From Chryseobacterium hagamense (lineage in GTDB: Bacteria > Bacteroidota > Bacteroidia > Flavobacteriales > Weeksellaceae), in NCBI RefSeq assembly GCF_007991455.1, contig NZ_BJYJ01000025.1, positions 1 through 55,268 on the forward strand: 55,268 bases of DNA. Direction: 5' to 3'. The notes below the pieces were generated by a model. It saw only the letters and a list, made by a program, of their open reading frames with translations, was not told where the DNA came from and did not search any database. Below are positions 43,026 through 53,400 of this stretch, piece after piece. A program made the translations under genes and the position numbers. Position 1 is the first letter of the stretch; each line of letters starts with the position of its first letter.

Positions 43026-43736
43026 CTATTTTCCGAACATTTCCATTAATGAAGTCCTGTAGGCTTCACCGATCTGAAGTTTCATAAAATGATCGTTTTC
43101 CAACGCAATAGTGGTAATGATTTCATTGGTCGAAAATGCTTTAACGGAAGACCGGGCGATGATCTCTTTTTTATTTACCTGGGCAAAGTCTTTGGCAGGG
43201 AGCATATCGAGAAGGTTTTTAAAATTCAGGTTTTTCAGAACAATGGAAATACCGTCTTTCAGAAGGAGGTCCTTATCTCGGCTGTCAATTTCAGAAGTTC
43301 TGATGTAAGCGATCTGGCCGGTGAAAATTACCGTTTTACCGATGTTGGTATTCCATTCAATAAAGTCTTTTTGATAGGTTTTCTGAATCAGGTCCGCCGC
43401 CTTTTCAAAAGCCTGGGTCAGCCTTTCGATTTTAATGGGTTTGCGTACATAATCCACAACATTCAGGTCGAATGCTTCCGCAGCATATTCTTTATAAGCG
43501 GTGGTAAAGATGATTTTTTTCGAACCGGAAATCCGTTCGGCTACCTGAAGCCCGTTCATTCCGGGCATTTCGATATCCAGGATACAGACGTTGCAGTTGA
43601 TGCGATCAATCTCACTTAAGAAAATTTCAGGATCGTTGAATGCTTTGACCACTTCCACTTCTTCAATCTGTTCGCACAACAACTTCAAATAGCTGATGGC
43701 CAGCAATTCATCATCAAGAATAACGCATTTTATCAT
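43026..43736 (-). CDS. LytTR-family response regulator
   Basis: This 236-residue protein has an N-terminal receiver domain with acidic pocket D8/D9, phospho-acceptor D54 in CILDIEMPGMNG, the Thr in FTTAYKEYAAEAF and Lys in VRKPIK. The C-terminal ~100 residues (from about IAYIRTSEIDSRDKDLLLKDG to the end) fit a LytTR DNA-binding domain. It overlaps its kinase gene by 23 bp, so the pair is co-translated. Its targets are unknown; it may bind near its own or neighbouring promoters. Confidence 0.9.
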   Translation of the reverse strand: MIKCVILDDELLAISYLKLLCEQIEEVEVVKAFNDPEIFLSEIDRINCNVCILDIEMPGMNGLQVAERISGSKKIIFTTAYKEYAAEAFDLNVVDYVRKPIKIERLTQAFEKAADLIQKTYQKDFIEWNTNIGKTVIFTGQIAYIRTSEIDSRDKDLLLKDGISIVLKNLNFKNLLDMLPAKDFAQVNKKEIIARSSVKAFSTNEIITTIALENDHFMKLQIGEAYRTSLMEMFGK

Positions 43737-44484
43737 AGAATACTCCTAAATTAATTATCAGTTCCGCTGTGAACATCCCGTTTTTTGAAGTTTTGGTAAG
43801 GGTATAAAAATCACCATAGATCATTTTCAGCCGCTGGCTCAGCGACTGGCTTCCGAAACCGCTCTTTTCTTTTTCCAGGACATTTTTCAGGGAGGCTTTG
43901 TTGCTCACCTTCATGGTAAAGATACGGTTTTCAAGCCCGAGGTGAATGGAGATAAAAGAATCCTGTGCCAGAAAGTCCGTGTGTTTGAATGCATTTTCGA
44001 TCAGGTCTACCGAAAGGAGAGGGGCAAAAATACGCTCTTCATACACTTCATCGGAAGTATTGATTCTGGATTTGATCCTGAAGTCGAAAAGCGGGTTGAT
44101 TTTGATTTTGTTGATCTCGATCAGGCTCAACGCGAAATCCAGTTCTTCTTTCGGGCTTACGAATTTGCGGTTGCTTTCATAAAGGATGTAATCGAGTACA
44201 TTGGCAAGCTTATCCAGCGACCGGTAGGTGTGATAGGCATGCGACTGGACTGAATTCAGGATGTTCTTGAATAAATGCGGATTCAGCTTGGTGCCGATCT
44301 GTTCCAGCTGCACTTCATCCAAACGCTGCTGGATCATCTTATTGATTCCCGAAAGCTTGGTATTCCTGCGCCGGATTTTCCGGTTTTCAATAAATAACCA
44401 GATGCTGAGCGCCAGGAACAGGAAAATGGCAAATACCCCGAAAAAAATCAGGTAATCATAAATCATGTAGTAATTGCCGTCCAT
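43714..44484 (-). CDS. LytS/YehU-type sensor histidine kinase
   Basis: This 256-residue protein has one N-terminal membrane helix (about residues 10-32), a short linker coiled coil, then the His_kinase motif LNPHLFKNILNSV (H70) and an ATP-binding region with LIENAFKH and a GFGSQSLSQRLKMIYGD G-box. There is almost no periplasmic domain, so it probably senses within the membrane or through partners. It overlaps the downstream LytTR regulator by 23 bp. This is a common two-gene unit in Bacteroidota. Confidence 0.9.
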   Translation of the reverse strand: MDGNYYMIYDYLIFFGVFAIFLFLALSIWLFIENRKIRRRNTKLSGINKMIQQRLDEVQLEQIGTKLNPHLFKNILNSVQSHAYHTYRSLDKLANVLDYILYESNRKFVSPKEELDFALSLIEINKIKINPLFDFRIKSRINTSDEVYEERIFAPLLSVDLIENAFKHTDFLAQDSFISIHLGLENRIFTMKVSNKASLKNVLEKEKSGFGSQSLSQRLKMIYGDFYTLTKTSKNGMFTAELIINLGVFYDKMRYS

Positions 44485-44596
44485 TTTTCAGAATCCGTTA
44501 TTTAGCCTTTTTTCGTTTAAGCGGTTTTATGTAAACGATGCCTTATCAGTTATAAACATCAGAGGTTTAAGACAAAGTATTTTCCCAGTTAATTGG

Positions 44597-44968
44597 TTAT
44601 TTCAGCTTCCTTAAAGAACTCATCGTGGCCTGCTCCTCACATTTTTCAAACGTGATTTCGTATTCAGGTTTGTCCTCAGGGTAGGTCAGGAAATAATCCG
44701 GACAGGGTTTTTTCTGCGCATGGCTTTTATCGAAATCGATCTTTCCTTTGGTAATGATGCTGTCCCTTAAAAATTTTTCATCGATTTTCCGGGCGGTCAT
44801 TTCTGCTTTAAAAGCATCGGAATATTTAAAATCTTTCGACAGCGTTTCTGCAATAACCCGGCTGTTCGGAAGGTATCCGCTGCAGCTTGCGCCTTTTTTG
44901 TTCAGTATAAAAAATACGATCACCAGCCCCGGAACAAGGCCGATCGTATAAAACTTGAGTTTCTTCAT
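44597..44968 (-). CDS. Small exported protein, DUF4258-like
   Basis: This 123-residue protein has an N-terminal hydrophobic segment (YTIGLVPGLVIVFFIL). The remainder resembles DUF4258: FKAEMTARKIDEKFLRDSIITKGKID (helix then GKI), then KKPCPDYFLTYPED and a YEITFEKCEE strand. DUF4258 proteins are related to toxin-like small folds, but this copy has a membrane anchor and sits with metabolic genes. Its start overlaps the alanine dehydrogenase stop by one base (TAATG), so it is translationally coupled to ald. Role unknown. Confidence 0.65.
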   Translation of the reverse strand: MKKLKFYTIGLVPGLVIVFFILNKKGASCSGYLPNSRVIAETLSKDFKYSDAFKAEMTARKIDEKFLRDSIITKGKIDFDKSHAQKKPCPDYFLTYPEDKPEYEITFEKCEEQATMSSLRKLK

Positions 44969-46161
44969 TAGAAAATTAAAAGATTGATGTCGTGATAGGT
45001 AAGCCCGAAACGGTCGCAGATGATTTTTTTCGTGTGCCGGCCTTTGTACATATACAGGCTTTGTTTCATCTCATTTTTGCGTACCAGCATATTTTCGAAG
45101 CCGCCTTCTTCATCGTAGTTTAAGATGTAGGAAAGGAAGAAGTTGGAAATGGCTTTGGTGGTAGTCCGCGGCATCCTTGAAGTCAGGTTCGGAAGCCCGC
45201 AGTGGATCACACCGTGCTTGATAATGTACGGATCTTCCATGGTGGTAAGTTCCGAAGTTTCGATTACCTTACCGTTATCAATGGTAATATCGATGATGAC
45301 GCTGCCTTTCTTCATTTTCATCACCATGTCTTCCGTTACGATCGGCGTCATATTCAGTCTTGGAAGGGCTCCGATGACCACATCGGCTCTTCTCAGGGCT
45401 TTTTTAAGTTCTTTAGGATCGATAATTGAGGTGGGGACCCTGCTGTCGACCAGTGTGTGAAGCCTTCTCAGCTTGGAAAGGGAATTGTCGAACACCCTTA
45501 CGCTGGCTCCTAAACCGATGGCTGCTTTAGTGGCAAATTCACCTACAATCCCGGCTCCGATAATCACCACCTCCGCAGGTCTTACCCCGGTGATTCCACC
45601 CAGCATCAGTCCGTTGGACAGGGCCAGCAGCTCGGAAGCGTACAGCACGGAGACCGTTCCTGCGATTTCCCCGACCAGCCTTACCAGGGCCAGCTGCCGG
45701 TATTCATCCACAATAAATTCAAAGGCAATGGCATTCACCTTTTTTTCCGCCAGCTTCAGGAAGTATGCTTTATCCCGCAGGTTAATCTGCAGAGCCGAAA
45801 CCAGATAGGTATTCGGGCGCATATAATCGATTTCGTCTTCGGTTGGCGGATTGATTTTGAGGATCAGGTCCTGGGAAAAGGCTTCTTTCGGATCATTGGT
45901 AATCCTGGCACCTGATTCCGAATATTGTAAATCTGTAAAAAACGAACCTTCCCCGGCTCCTGCCTCAATGATGAGTTCATGACCACTTTCTACTAAAACC
46001 TGCACGGCATCGGGGGTTATACAGGTTCTCCTTTCATTCAGCGAAGTCTCTTTGGGAATTCCTATGCTGAATTGTTTTCCTTTTTTAATGACCTCCAGCT
46101 TTTCTTCTTTCGGCATCAGTTCCTCTTCGGTAAAAGGAGTAAAAATGTTTGTAGTACTCAT
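44968..46161 (-). CDS. ald: Alanine dehydrogenase
   Basis: This 397-residue enzyme interconverts alanine and pyruvate plus ammonia with NAD. Motifs are FSIGIPKETSLNERRTCITPDAV, GSFFTDLQYSESGARI, LVSALQINLRD, VIIGAGIVGEFATKAAIGLGASVRVFD (NAD-binding), GALPRLNMTPIVTEDMV and HCGLPNLTSRMPRTTT. An N-terminal extension of ~25 residues precedes the core, as is usual in Bacteroidota versions. It overlaps a small exported-protein gene by one base downstream, and a -7 box TATCTTTG lies 55 bp upstream. Confidence 0.92.
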   Translation of the reverse strand: MSTTNIFTPFTEEELMPKEEKLEVIKKGKQFSIGIPKETSLNERRTCITPDAVQVLVESGHELIIEAGAGEGSFFTDLQYSESGARITNDPKEAFSQDLILKINPPTEDEIDYMRPNTYLVSALQINLRDKAYFLKLAEKKVNAIAFEFIVDEYRQLALVRLVGEIAGTVSVLYASELLALSNGLMLGGITGVRPAEVVIIGAGIVGEFATKAAIGLGASVRVFDNSLSKLRRLHTLVDSRVPTSIIDPKELKKALRRADVVIGALPRLNMTPIVTEDMVMKMKKGSVIIDITIDNGKVIETSELTTMEDPYIIKHGVIHCGLPNLTSRMPRTTTKAISNFFLSYILNYDEEGGFENMLVRKNEMKQSLYMYKGRHTKKIICDRFGLTYHDINLLIF

Positions 46162-46215
46162 CCTTTAAAATAATTAGGTTCTTACAGATCGTTATTTTAC
46201 ATTCAAATTCAGCAG

Positions 46216-46223
46216 CAAAGATA
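46216..46223 (-). promoter_or_regulatory. Candidate -7 box of ald
   Basis: Minus-strand TATCTTTG matches TAnnTTTG exactly, 55 bp upstream of the ald start. No clear -33 box. Confidence 0.4.
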
Positions 46224-46240
46224 CATAATATTTAAACGAT

Positions 46241-46648
46241 TTACCCGAATGTGATTTCTCTGTTTTTATCCGTATTGATGATACTCATTTCGTGATACTT
46301 AAGTCCATACAGGTCTTCTTCATACACTTCCGGCCACTCGATGATGCAGAGAAAAGCGTTGTCCAGGTATTCTTCAATACCGATGTCGTAGGCTTCTTCA
46401 ATGTTTTTCAGGCGGTAGAGATCGAAGTGGTATACCTTTCCTTTCGGGGTACTGTATTCGTTGACGATGGAGTAGGTCGGGGAATTCACTTCGTCGGTGC
46501 TCCCGAGATTTTTAAGCAGGAACTGGGTAAAAGTGGTTTTTCCTGCACCGAGGTTTCCCTTCAGCAGTAAAATATTGTGCTGTAATTCTGAAATGACCGT
46601 TTCCGCAACCGACTGCCAGTCCTCCATATGATGAATCGTAAATTGCAT
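46241..46648 (-). CDS. tsaE: tRNA threonylcarbamoyladenosine biosynthesis protein TsaE
   Basis: The protein is 135 residues from the ATG at 46648 (MQFTIHHMEDW); a TTG four codons upstream is also in frame. It has the TsaE P-loop (LLLKGNLGAGKTTFTQFLL), the SPTYSIVNEY segment, HFDLYRLKN and IEWPEV. TsaE is the ATPase subunit of the TsaBDE complex that makes t6A37 in ANN-decoding tRNAs. A perfect -7 box TATCTTTG (46658-46665) sits just before the start, so the leader is very short. Confidence 0.93.
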   Translation of the reverse strand: MQFTIHHMEDWQSVAETVISELQHNILLLKGNLGAGKTTFTQFLLKNLGSTDEVNSPTYSIVNEYSTPKGKVYHFDLYRLKNIEEAYDIGIEEYLDNAFLCIIEWPEVYEEDLYGLKYHEMSIINTDKNREITFG

Positions 46649-46689
46649 ATTTTTAAACAAAGATAATTATTTAGCGGGAATTTGAAGGA

Positions 46690-47050
46690 GTGATCCGTTT
46701 GAGAGGCTGGAAGAGGGAAGGTAGAGGCCGGAAGTTTTTACTGTTGATTTTAAATCTTGGCTATTAATTATCAGTATTTTTTTCTTAAAAAGGAATAATT
46801 ATATAGTGCCGAAGAAACGAAAATTAACGTGAATCCGGACGTAATCAGCTTATATTCAATAGTCTGTTTGGTAAAAAATAAAAATTATGCGAATTGAATC
46901 AGGACTTAAACAGAATAACTTTTGAAAGAACGAATAGCGGTTTGATTGACTTATCAATTCCTTTAATTGTATTTCTGAAAAGAGAAACCTTCAGCATGCT
47001 TATCCCAACCTGGCAATCCGGCTTTTTCTTTTGATTTACGTTACATTAAT
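46690..47050. repeat. Dispersed repeat copy R4 (divergent)
   Basis: GGCTGGAAGAGGGA and GGCCGGAAGTTTTT at 46701-46740 match the end of R1, and AACGTGAATCCGGACG at about 46825 matches the R2/R3 start. The arrangement suggests two nested or damaged copies. There is no gene between 46661 and 47184. Confidence 0.55.
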
Positions 47051-47184
47051 GTTAAAATTAATATATAGCTGTACTTATTTTCAAATTATTTATGTAATAT
47101 TGGGGTAGGAAGAGATTCAGACAAAAATTTCTTTTTTAATCATTCTTATTGTTTTAACCTGCACCAAATGAAAAAAATAATACC

Positions 47185-48564
47185 ATGAATAAACACTTTC
47201 TGAAAAGAATTGTCTTGCTGGGCAATTTCTTTTTCTCATTTACGGTTTTTTCCCAACTTAAAATGTCACCTCCTGAACTATGGGAAAAAATAGATTCTGA
47301 CACAAGAAAAGCGGCAAAAGGTCCGGACGAAAATCTGCTTAATTTCCACTGCAGCATAAAAGATAAGGTCTTAAAAAAATATATCAGATACAGCCAGCAT
47401 AAAAGCCATACGTTAACCTTAGTGCATTCATCTAAAGAAGATGGCCTGATATAGAAAGAAGAGGATAAAAATATTTCTTTAAACAATTATAAGTACAGCA
47501 AGGGAAATAAAGCAACTGATTTGAGGAAAAGACCCAGCCTATTTTCTTATACAAAGTTTGCTGATACACAGAATCAAAATCAAGACAGCCTTAAAATCCG
47601 GTTTGAAGATCAAAATCTCTACGAGTTAATCTTTTATCCTAAAAAAGTAACGGCAAAAGATCTTAATAAAATCCATTCTTACCTTTCCATAAAGTATGGA
47701 ATCTCTCTGGAAAAAGGCATTTACCATTCAAGCGAAGGAACCGAATTATGGGATCCTGAAAAGCATAAAGAGTACCGGTACAGACCTACAGGATTAGGTA
47801 GGGATGATGGAAATGAACTGGACCAGAAACAATCCTGCAATCAGGCCGATCTTTTTTTAACGATCGGATTTAATACCATTTTAAGAACCAACTCAGAAAA
47901 CCCTGCCATAATTGAAAATAATCATTTTGTCATGTGGTCTGATGACAATAAGGAAATGACATTAAAAAGGGAAAAGGACATGGATGTGCTGGAGCGCAAC
48001 TGGGAAATTAACTTTTTAGGGAAGAATATACCGAAGACAAATTACAGCGTAAGAATAAAAAAAGAAACTGTTAATCCGGGGTCGCATCCATTATCCTACT
48101 GGATGCTTTTAAAAAAGGACAATGGTGAATTTAAAAAGATTCAGGGAAGAGAGAGTGAGCACGATGTGACCTTTGATAAGGTAGAATTTATGGATGCGTT
48201 TGATTCGGGTGAGGCAACCCATTTTACTTTTGCTGTAAGTCCGGTTAAAAATGCAGAATCACAAAACAATTCAACCGTAGGATCAGCATCACAATATGGT
48301 TTGGAAGATATTTCAATAGATTCCGATAAGATTCTTTTATATCCCAATCCGGTAAAAAAGGAGCAGAACTTTACCATTACTTTCCCTTTGATGGAAGATC
48401 TGGCCATTTCCATATATGATGGTGGCGGAAGACTGTTGAAATTAGAGAAAATAAGCTATACGGCTAAATCTTTTACAACCCATCTGTCAATACAGAGTTC
48501 TTATCTTATTAGTCTCACACGTAATGGGAAAATTATAAAAACTTTCAAACTAATCGTCGATTAA
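47185..48564 (+). pseudogene. T9SS-sorted exported protein interrupted by one TAG
   Basis: The frame opens at 47185 with a signal peptide cleaved near FSQ (about residue 24), and runs to a TAG at 47452-47454. The same frame continues without a shift as KEEDKNISLNNYKYSKG to 48564, so reading through the TAG gives ~459 residues. The body has the stretch LNKIHSYLSIKYGISLEKGIY seen in Bacteroidota cell-surface proteins. The last ~75 residues (ILLYPNPVKKEQNFTITF ... TRNGKIIKTFKLIVD) form a type A T9SS C-terminal sorting domain. A change of one base (for example TGG) would restore it. The C-terminal part has no signal peptide of its own. It is followed by the giant SpvB-like gene after 9 bp. Confidence 0.75.
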
Positions 48565-48573
48565 TCCACAACC

Positions 48574-50472
48574 ATGAAAAAGTACAATCATCAAAAGTCT
48601 TTTCGTAAAAGGCCGGCTATTCTTTTATGCTTATTCGCCAGTATGTTCATATTGGCAAGCTTTTCAAAAGAAGACCGCCAGAAAGTAAGATCATTCAAAT
48701 TAAAGATGGTGGAAAAATACATCCATCATTCCCTTGCGGATAATACTGATGAAGTATTGGTTGCTAAACCCCATTTAAAAAATCATAGTATAACAGTTAA
48801 AGCAGTAATATCCCAACAAAAAGGGATGATCTCTAATGAGGATTATAATTATGAACCTGAGTTTTTGAAAGAAAATAATGGCATAGCAGCTTCAAATGCT
48901 GTATCTTATCCGGCAAAGGAAAAGGAAGGTAGTATCGGCGTATTGTCTGATAAAGAAGAAGACCGCCTGTCCGATAATTTTTTCACTGTGGATGTGTCTC
49001 AGAAAGAAGAGGGCGATCGGACTGCTTATCTGGAGTATGACCTGTTCGGGCTGGCTTCACACCAGTCTGTTTCGAGATCGGTAAATCATAATATTGCGAT
49101 CGGTGGTGAAATTATTGTTCCCAATTCCCAGTGGACCCACCAGAAAGAGCATATAAGTAATGTTCTTTACGGAAAAACCAATACCATTCTCTTTACTGTG
49201 CCGGGGCAGGGTATAAAATATAAGGTAAAAAACCTGAAGATTGTTTTTGAGAAAGAGAAAAATCCGGTTTTACCTATATACTCATTGTTATCCGGGGATA
49301 AATTATATGTAAAAGGAAGTTATCCCCGTTCGATGAGCCTGCAGATTGATAATGAGGAAATACCTTTGCAGAAAGGAGAATTTGAAAAGATGCTTACCCT
49401 TACTGCCGATGAAAAATCAAAAGGTTTATTTTCAATTACCGAAAATGGAAATAAGACCACTTATAAATTGCCGCAGGATACCAGATCTTACAAGACAATT
49501 GAAAGTCATTATTTTAATACAAAATGCATTCTTATTACAAACGATCAGGAATTAAGTATTGATTATGAAAAGGCCAACGTCGCCATTCCAAAAGGTTCTT
49601 CTGCTGCAGCTTATATTGAATTGCTGAAACTTAGAAGCAAGGATTTTCCCCATACTTCCCAGGGACTGAAAAATGTAACTTTGGAAAATACAGGCTACCG
49701 GCTTTCATTAATTTCGGGAAAGCTCAGTAAAAAAGTAAAAATAACAATTCCTTACGACGAAAAGCGTTTAGGACAGCTACACGCAACCGATATTAAAATT
49801 TTCAGGTTCGATTATGAGAAAAAACAGTGGATTGCCGAAGCGTCAGCCGTCGTAGATACCAGGACAAAAACAGTAAGTGCTGAAGCGGATGGCAACGGAG
49901 ATTATATAAGTGGAATTATCTCAGTCCCGGAATCACCTCAGATCAATGCGCTTGTACCCACCGCCATAAGCGGGTTAAAAACAGCTGATCCAGCTGCAGG
50001 ATTACAGTTTATGGCGCCTCCTGCCGCTAATTCTTCCGGTTCTGCTTCCACATCATATCCTATTGAAATTCCTGCCGGGGTACAAGGGATGGCTCCAAAG
50101 ATTTCGGTTGCTTACAATAGTGCTTCAGGAAACGGATGGATGGGAGAAGGATGGAATGTTTCCGGTGTTTCGGAGATCACCCTGGACACCCGATGGGGAA
50201 CCCCTCCGTTTGACCCTTCCTACGAATCCGAAATTTATTTGCTGGATGGGGAAATGCTGATGTACGAAGGGGATTATCTGCCACATAGACATACCAATGG
50301 AAATGGAGCAATGGATGTGGCGCGCCAGGCCAGGAATACATCCGGCAAAAAGAATTTTTATCTGAGAAAAAATAATGGTTTTGTAAGAATAGAAAGATAC
50401 GGAACAGACCCGAAAACTTATACCTGGGTAGTAACCGGTACAGACGGCACAAAAAAAATACTACGGAGGTAA
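48574..50472 (+). CDS. SpvB/Tc-toxin-B-like giant protein, N-terminal part
   Basis: This 632-codon frame begins with a signal-type hydrophobic segment (AILLCLFASMFILASF). The first ~480 residues are an unrecognised beta-rich region; from about residue 490 the SpvB/TcaC signature appears (YPIEIPAGVQGMAPKISVAYNSASGNGWMGEGWNVSG, then STITLDTRWG-like EITLDTRWGTPPF and SEIYLLDGEML). It ends early at 50472 because of an extra A in an A8 tract (50451-50458): with seven A the frame reads GTDGTKKYYGGNE and joins the long frame that follows. The gene follows the T9SS-sorted protein by 9 bp and probably forms an operon with it. Confidence 0.8.
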   Translation: MKKYNHQKSFRKRPAILLCLFASMFILASFSKEDRQKVRSFKLKMVEKYIHHSLADNTDEVLVAKPHLKNHSITVKAVISQQKGMISNEDYNYEPEFLKENNGIAASNAVSYPAKEKEGSIGVLSDKEEDRLSDNFFTVDVSQKEEGDRTAYLEYDLFGLASHQSVSRSVNHNIAIGGEIIVPNSQWTHQKEHISNVLYGKTNTILFTVPGQGIKYKVKNLKIVFEKEKNPVLPIYSLLSGDKLYVKGSYPRSMSLQIDNEEIPLQKGEFEKMLTLTADEKSKGLFSITENGNKTTYKLPQDTRSYKTIESHYFNTKCILITNDQELSIDYEKANVAIPKGSSAAAYIELLKLRSKDFPHTSQGLKNVTLENTGYRLSLISGKLSKKVKITIPYDEKRLGQLHATDIKIFRFDYEKKQWIAEASAVVDTRTKTVSAEADGNGDYISGIISVPESPQINALVPTAISGLKTADPAAGLQFMAPPAANSSGSASTSYPIEIPAGVQGMAPKISVAYNSASGNGWMGEGWNVSGVSEITLDTRWGTPPFDPSYESEIYLLDGEMLMYEGDYLPHRHTNGNGAMDVARQARNTSGKKNFYLRKNNGFVRIERYGTDPKTYTWVVTGTDGTKKILRR

Positions 50473-53400
50473 CGAAAGCAACGTTAATACAAATGCTGTT
50501 GTAATAACCGATCAGAGCAACATTGTACAATGGGGAATTACAAAAGAACTTGATATTCACAATAACAATATAAAATATTACTATGACAATAAGGTATTTC
50601 AAGCCGGAGCAGCACCGGCTACGGGTGATAACCTGAATCTGGCGAACGGCAGGCAGTTCCACATTCAAAGGATTGCCTATACGGGAAGAGATGATGATGA
50701 CGGTCCGTATGAAATTATTTTCAGTTCCGATAACGGGCAAAGGCCGGATTTATCCATTAATGCAAAAGAGGGTGTAAAAAGAGTTGAAGCGGCACGGTTG
50801 TCGAGTATTGATGTATCCTATAAATCACCGGGAAGTAATAATGGAATAAGAAAATACTTCTTCGAATATTATACCGGGCCCTTTTACAAAACTTTACTTT
50901 CAAAAATTACAGCTCCTGGAGTTACCTATCAGCTGGATTATCATGATGATACCAGTGGTACGATATTCGGTCCGGATAAAACGGTGAATACGCCGGCTCC
51001 TGATGCATTCTCAGGAGCAGTAAATTCAGTGCTAAGTCCATCCAAAATCAGTGCAGATAATAGCCTCGAATGGGGTTGGTCGGTCAGGGCAGGCGGCGGA
51101 TTCGCACTGTTCAAACCACACCGTTCCGGAGATAAAAACTTTATGATTTCCGGATTTTTCGGAGAATCCTATCTGGATAGTAAGAGGGCCATTGAACTCA
51201 TCGACTTTAACGGAGACGGTGTTGCTGATATCCTGTACCGTAAAAGAAATGGGGATAACGGTATAAAACTGATTCCCGGAAATCTTGATCCGAATGGGAA
51301 TTTGCAGTTCAGTTCTCCACAGCAGAATGTTCTCAATTTAAAAAGTAATTTCAGCCATACCACCGGCAGTACATGGACCAATGGGGCAACCGTACTGTTT
51401 AACTGGTGGAAAATGGGATTTGATTTTACGAAATCATGGTCAAGAACCAGAACCAATACCCCGGTCTACCTCATTGATGCCAATTCAGACGGACTTCCTG
51501 ATGTGGTAAAAGATGATAAAGTTTGGTTCAACAGGATTAGTACAAATGGTCAGCCGGAAATGGTAACGACCAGTGATCTGACTGAAAATATGGTGATCAA
51601 AGGAAATATACCGGCACCTTATACCGAGCCTGAAGAGGAAGATGATGCTGAAGATGAAGCTGCAAGGGGAAAAAATGATGTGGTAAAAGTATGGATCGCA
51701 CCGAAGACCGGTTACATTAAAATTTCCGATGTCATTTCCATGGCAGATCCTGTAAAGGAAGCGGTGGCTGTATACTCAATCGAAATACTGAATCCTACCG
51801 ATCTTCCGAAGAACGGACGGCTCTATTTAAAGAAACTGATAGGTACCAACCCTCCTGTTTCGGTAAATATAGAGCATTACAACGACTATAATGGTATCCC
51901 TTTGGGAATAAACACGTCTGACAGGATTTTAGTTAAATCCGGCGAAAAGGTATATTTCAGGCTGCATAAAAAGAAAGGGCTTAATTATGTAGTCAACACA
52001 AGTCCTACGGTAACCTATACGGATGATAACGGTAGTGCAATTGCGGATACCCCTGAAGAAGAGCAGGACGGATTTCAGCCCAATGCCCTGAAATACGAAG
52101 AAAAATTCTTCCTGAACAATCTTACCAAAACCCTTGCTTTTCAAAGTTACGGGAGTGGACAAATAGACATTCCGGGATTTACGGTCCCTCATTTAAATGA
52201 TGAAGTAACGTATAAAATTACCTTGTCTAAAAATGATATTGCAGATCCGGCAACCGATATCCAGGTATTGTATTCCAAAACCTACGGCCAGAGTACCGGA
52301 CCTGTAGCTATTGATCCTGTGAATCTTAATTTTTCGGCATTCCCTCTGGTAGAATCACAACTGAAATTTATTGTAGAAACGGACTCGTATGTTAATAAAA
52401 ACCTGGAATGGAAAGACATTCATGTAACTAACAACGGTACAGGCACCGTTGAAACGCATGATATAGCCATTTATCCTTCCTATTTCGTATCCGATATGAA
52501 AAGTAAGTTTCATGTCGCCGATTTAAGCAATGTACCGCAGGGAACAAATTTTTATGCCATTTCAATTAATAAAACAGGTTCTTTTACTCCTTCCGTAACG
52601 GGCAGCTTCATGTATGCCATTAAGAAAAACGGACTAGTTGTCGAAAAAAGAAAAGTAGAGATTAAACCCTCCGGAATTTTCGAATACACTCTATTCGGAG
52701 CGGCCATTCCAAGCCTGAGTCCCATTGCGTTTTATAACGGAGATCCTTCGCAGCCCGTCCAATTGTCTGACAAGATTAATATCCTTGTTTTCTGTGCCAC
52801 TCCACAGGATCGTGCCGCCTATGAATCGTTGAGATCACAGCTTCAGGGCAAAGCTTTCAATATATATTATGGAAGCAGTAACCAGTTTGCGGGTTCGACT
52901 ACTGAAACATCTGTTAATACATCAGAGTTTAATGCCATCAGCGCGGTTTATCACAATTGGGGGCAGTTTATTTATAATGAGGCGAGAGATATTAAAAAAG
53001 GAGATAACCCTCTTGATCCACCTTACAACGATCCAAAGGATGGCCCGACAGGACCTACACCATCCAATGGGCCGGACTATGTTCCAAACCCAAATACGCC
53101 GAAAGATCAATATGGGGCACTTATTAACAGTGAGTTTCTGGATTCCCCGTTTGGTAATTTCAATCATAATTTCAATTCGTGCGCAGGGATTACCAATGCA
53201 GATGATTATGCAAATTGTGTAGGCGATATCCTTCAGGCGGATTTCCAGAATATGGCCAATACCAACATATTGGCTGGCATGAGCCCGGTAATTCCACTTA
53301 TTGTTTATAATCTGAAAAAAGATAATAAGTTTATACAGAAATGGGTCAACGGAATGTTTACAGAACAGTATTCAATGGCATCGAGCTTCCGTGATGAAGA

